From contig JBBHKE010001688.1 of assembly GCA_037447655.1 (NCBI GenBank), forward strand, positions 1 to 42,663: a stretch of 42,663 nt of DNA. The letters are read 5' to 3'. The stretch is from Zygnema cylindricum (taxonomy: Eukaryota > Streptophyta > Zygnematophyceae > Zygnematales > Zygnemataceae). The notes below the pieces were generated by a model, which worked only from the letters and a program-made list of their open reading frames with translations, searched no databases and had not been told where the DNA came from. The number at the start of each line of letters is the position of its first letter. The first letter of the stretch is position 1. This document shows, one piece after another, positions 41,601 through 42,663 of the stretch. Both the position numbers and the translations under genes were made by a program.

Positions 41601-41820
41601 AGACTGTGAATCACTATTGGCGTTAAGAAATATTTATATAGCATGGGGTTTATTACAGTTTTTAAATGGCAATTCAAATCCAAATGACATGGAGGATTCT
41701 CAGCCACTTAGTTAGCGTTAAGAAAAAAAAATAGTATTAATAACAATATTTTATGTTGAGGGGCCAAAAAGAACTTGGCACCGATTTAATGTTATTAACA
41801 CTAATAACGATTCACGGTGT
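41601..41820. mobile_element. MITE-like element with imperfect 26-bp terminal inverted repeats
   Basis: Left AGACTGTGAATCACTATTGG (continuing CGTTAA) and right, reverse-complemented, ACACCGTGAATCGTTATTAG (continuing TGTTAA) agree at 19 of 26 positions, with GTGAATC and GTTAA shared. About 220 bases, no coding capacity. Related ends occur at 28131, about 29664-29715 and 34382-34463, so it is a repeated family. The target duplication is not resolved. Confidence 0.65.
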
Positions 41821-42325
41821 AGTTACTTCGTGGAAATAACAAAACAAGCCCTTGAAACAAAAACACCCTAATCAAATTCATGAACTTAAGGAAACAGTAA
41901 TCAAACCCTGTGAAAATAAAAAAATAAAAAATTGAACACAAGCCCAAGGAGAAAAATGAAAGAACAGAAAATCTTCACAAAATGAAAACTCGAAGAAGAA
42001 GGTAATTACAGAGACGACCTTTCCTTAATGAAAGCTAGTTACATCCAGTGAAAAACCACTGCCTCTCCCTAAATGAAAATTGCTAAAGCTATTATCGCAA
42101 CTTAACTTTTCTTAGAATCGCCAACAGTGCCTTCTTACATACGTCACATAAGAAACCTAAGGAGAATGAAAAAAAGCGCAAACAAAACGCTCTATAACTG
42201 TCACAGTCACAACTAACAAATGGTATATTGTCAAAAAATGCATAAAATAATCACATTCAGTTGCAGACCAAACTACATCTGCAACCGTTAAAAACAACTG
42301 TGTTCCAGCTGTCACATTCACTGCA
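41821..42325. other. 3' flank of the carboxypeptidase gene
   Basis: Non-coding and A-rich. It presumably contains the 3' untranslated region of the minus-strand gene that ends at 42326. Confidence 0.5.
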
Positions 42326-42663
42326 TTACTTTGCAAAAACAGCTTGTTTATTCGCAGTTACTGGCAAGTCGTAGAGGGCCGAATACTTTTTATTTACATA
42401 AGCAAGAAAGAAGTCAGGATCTAACTTGTAACCTGTTGCTTTTTCTACAATCTCATCCGCAGTCGGATATAGAGAACCAACCGAATGTATGTTCACTCTT
42501 AACCATTCCTTCAAACGTTGAAATTTACCTTGACTTATATCCGACTTCAATGCTGGAAGAGCCTTTTCAGCTGCTTCAAAAAGTTGGCAAGCGTAAAGCT
42601 TACCTATTGTGTACGTTGGAAAATAACCAAAGCCAAAGGTCCAATGAATGTCTTGCAAGCATC
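42326..42663 (-). CDS. M32 (Taq-type) metallocarboxypeptidase, C-terminal part
   Basis: Minus-strand frame open to the window edge, ending in TAA (42326-42328). CLQDIHWTFGFGYFPTYTIG is the conserved block after the zinc site in peptidase family M32. EWLRVNIHSVGSLYPTADEI and TGYKLDPDFFLAYVNKKYS match the family C-terminus. The HEXXH zinc motif lies upstream, outside the window. The usual length is about 500 residues, so only the last 111 or so are seen. These enzymes remove C-terminal residues in the cytosol or organelles. No intron is visible in this part. Eukaryotic M32 enzymes are patchily distributed, known from trypanosomatids and some algae. Confidence 0.85.
   Translation of the reverse strand, partial: CLQDIHWTFGFGYFPTYTIGKLYACQLFEAAEKALPALKSDISQGKFQRLKEWLRVNIHSVGSLYPTADEIVEKATGYKLDPDFFLAYVNKKYSALYDLPVTANKQAVFAK

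Overview
This is a repeat-dominated stretch of a eukaryotic nuclear genome. The evidence is spliceosomal GT...AG introns in the one complete host gene, several Ty1/Copia LTR retrotransposons, simple and complex satellites, and no operon-like gene order. The lineage cannot be fixed from the sequence. The retrotransposon primer sites match the anticodon arm of a plant-type initiator methionine tRNA, and the complete host gene may carry an organelle-targeting leader. A large-genome alga, plant or plastid-bearing protist is therefore a reasonable guess, but only a guess.

Layout. 1-5191: a decayed Copia element (family A) whose 5' LTR is cut by the window edge. 5192-12848: a satellite district with a roughly 110-122 bp tandem repeat, a pyrimidine-rich tract, two blocks of a GTACAG-rich satellite with a higher-order period of about 640-700 bp, AT-rich microsatellites, a solo family-B LTR with a perfect TATAA target duplication (8174-9178), and a purine-rich tract able to form G-quadruplexes. 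12849-26711: a head-to-tail array of family-B Copia elements arranged as truncated internal region-LTR-internal-LTR-internal-LTR. Its copies share inactivating lesions and show mosaic ancestry. 28292-29339: a solo family-A LTR on the minus strand, inserted in a 17-bp minisatellite. 29724-34381: a complete minus-strand non-autonomous Copia element (C) bounded by GTTAT duplications. It keeps a 519-codon open Gag/RNase H-remnant frame but has lost protease, integrase and most of reverse transcriptase. It sits inside what looks like a small inverted-repeat transposon.

Host genes lie only at the right. A six-exon gene at 36469-40170 encodes a single-domain rhodanese (active-site loop CRSGRR) with a long N-terminal extension. 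The C-terminal part of an M32 (Taq-type) carboxypeptidase lies on the minus strand at 42326-42663 and runs off the window. Two MITE-like elements (35025-35516 and 41601-41820) flank the rhodanese gene, and a GTAC-rich minisatellite lies directly upstream of it.

Most notable points. All three Copia families have a half-tRNA primer site that contains the Gag ATG, with an in-frame ATG further upstream inside the LTR. Family A/C LTRs carry tRNA-like modules with A- and B-box matches, always antisense to the element. LTRs of all three families share a GTAC-anchored inverted repeat. All four family-B LTRs keep an open antisense frame of 81-83 codons. In-frame stops are mostly TAG at glutamine positions, while all natural gag-pol ends are TAA.
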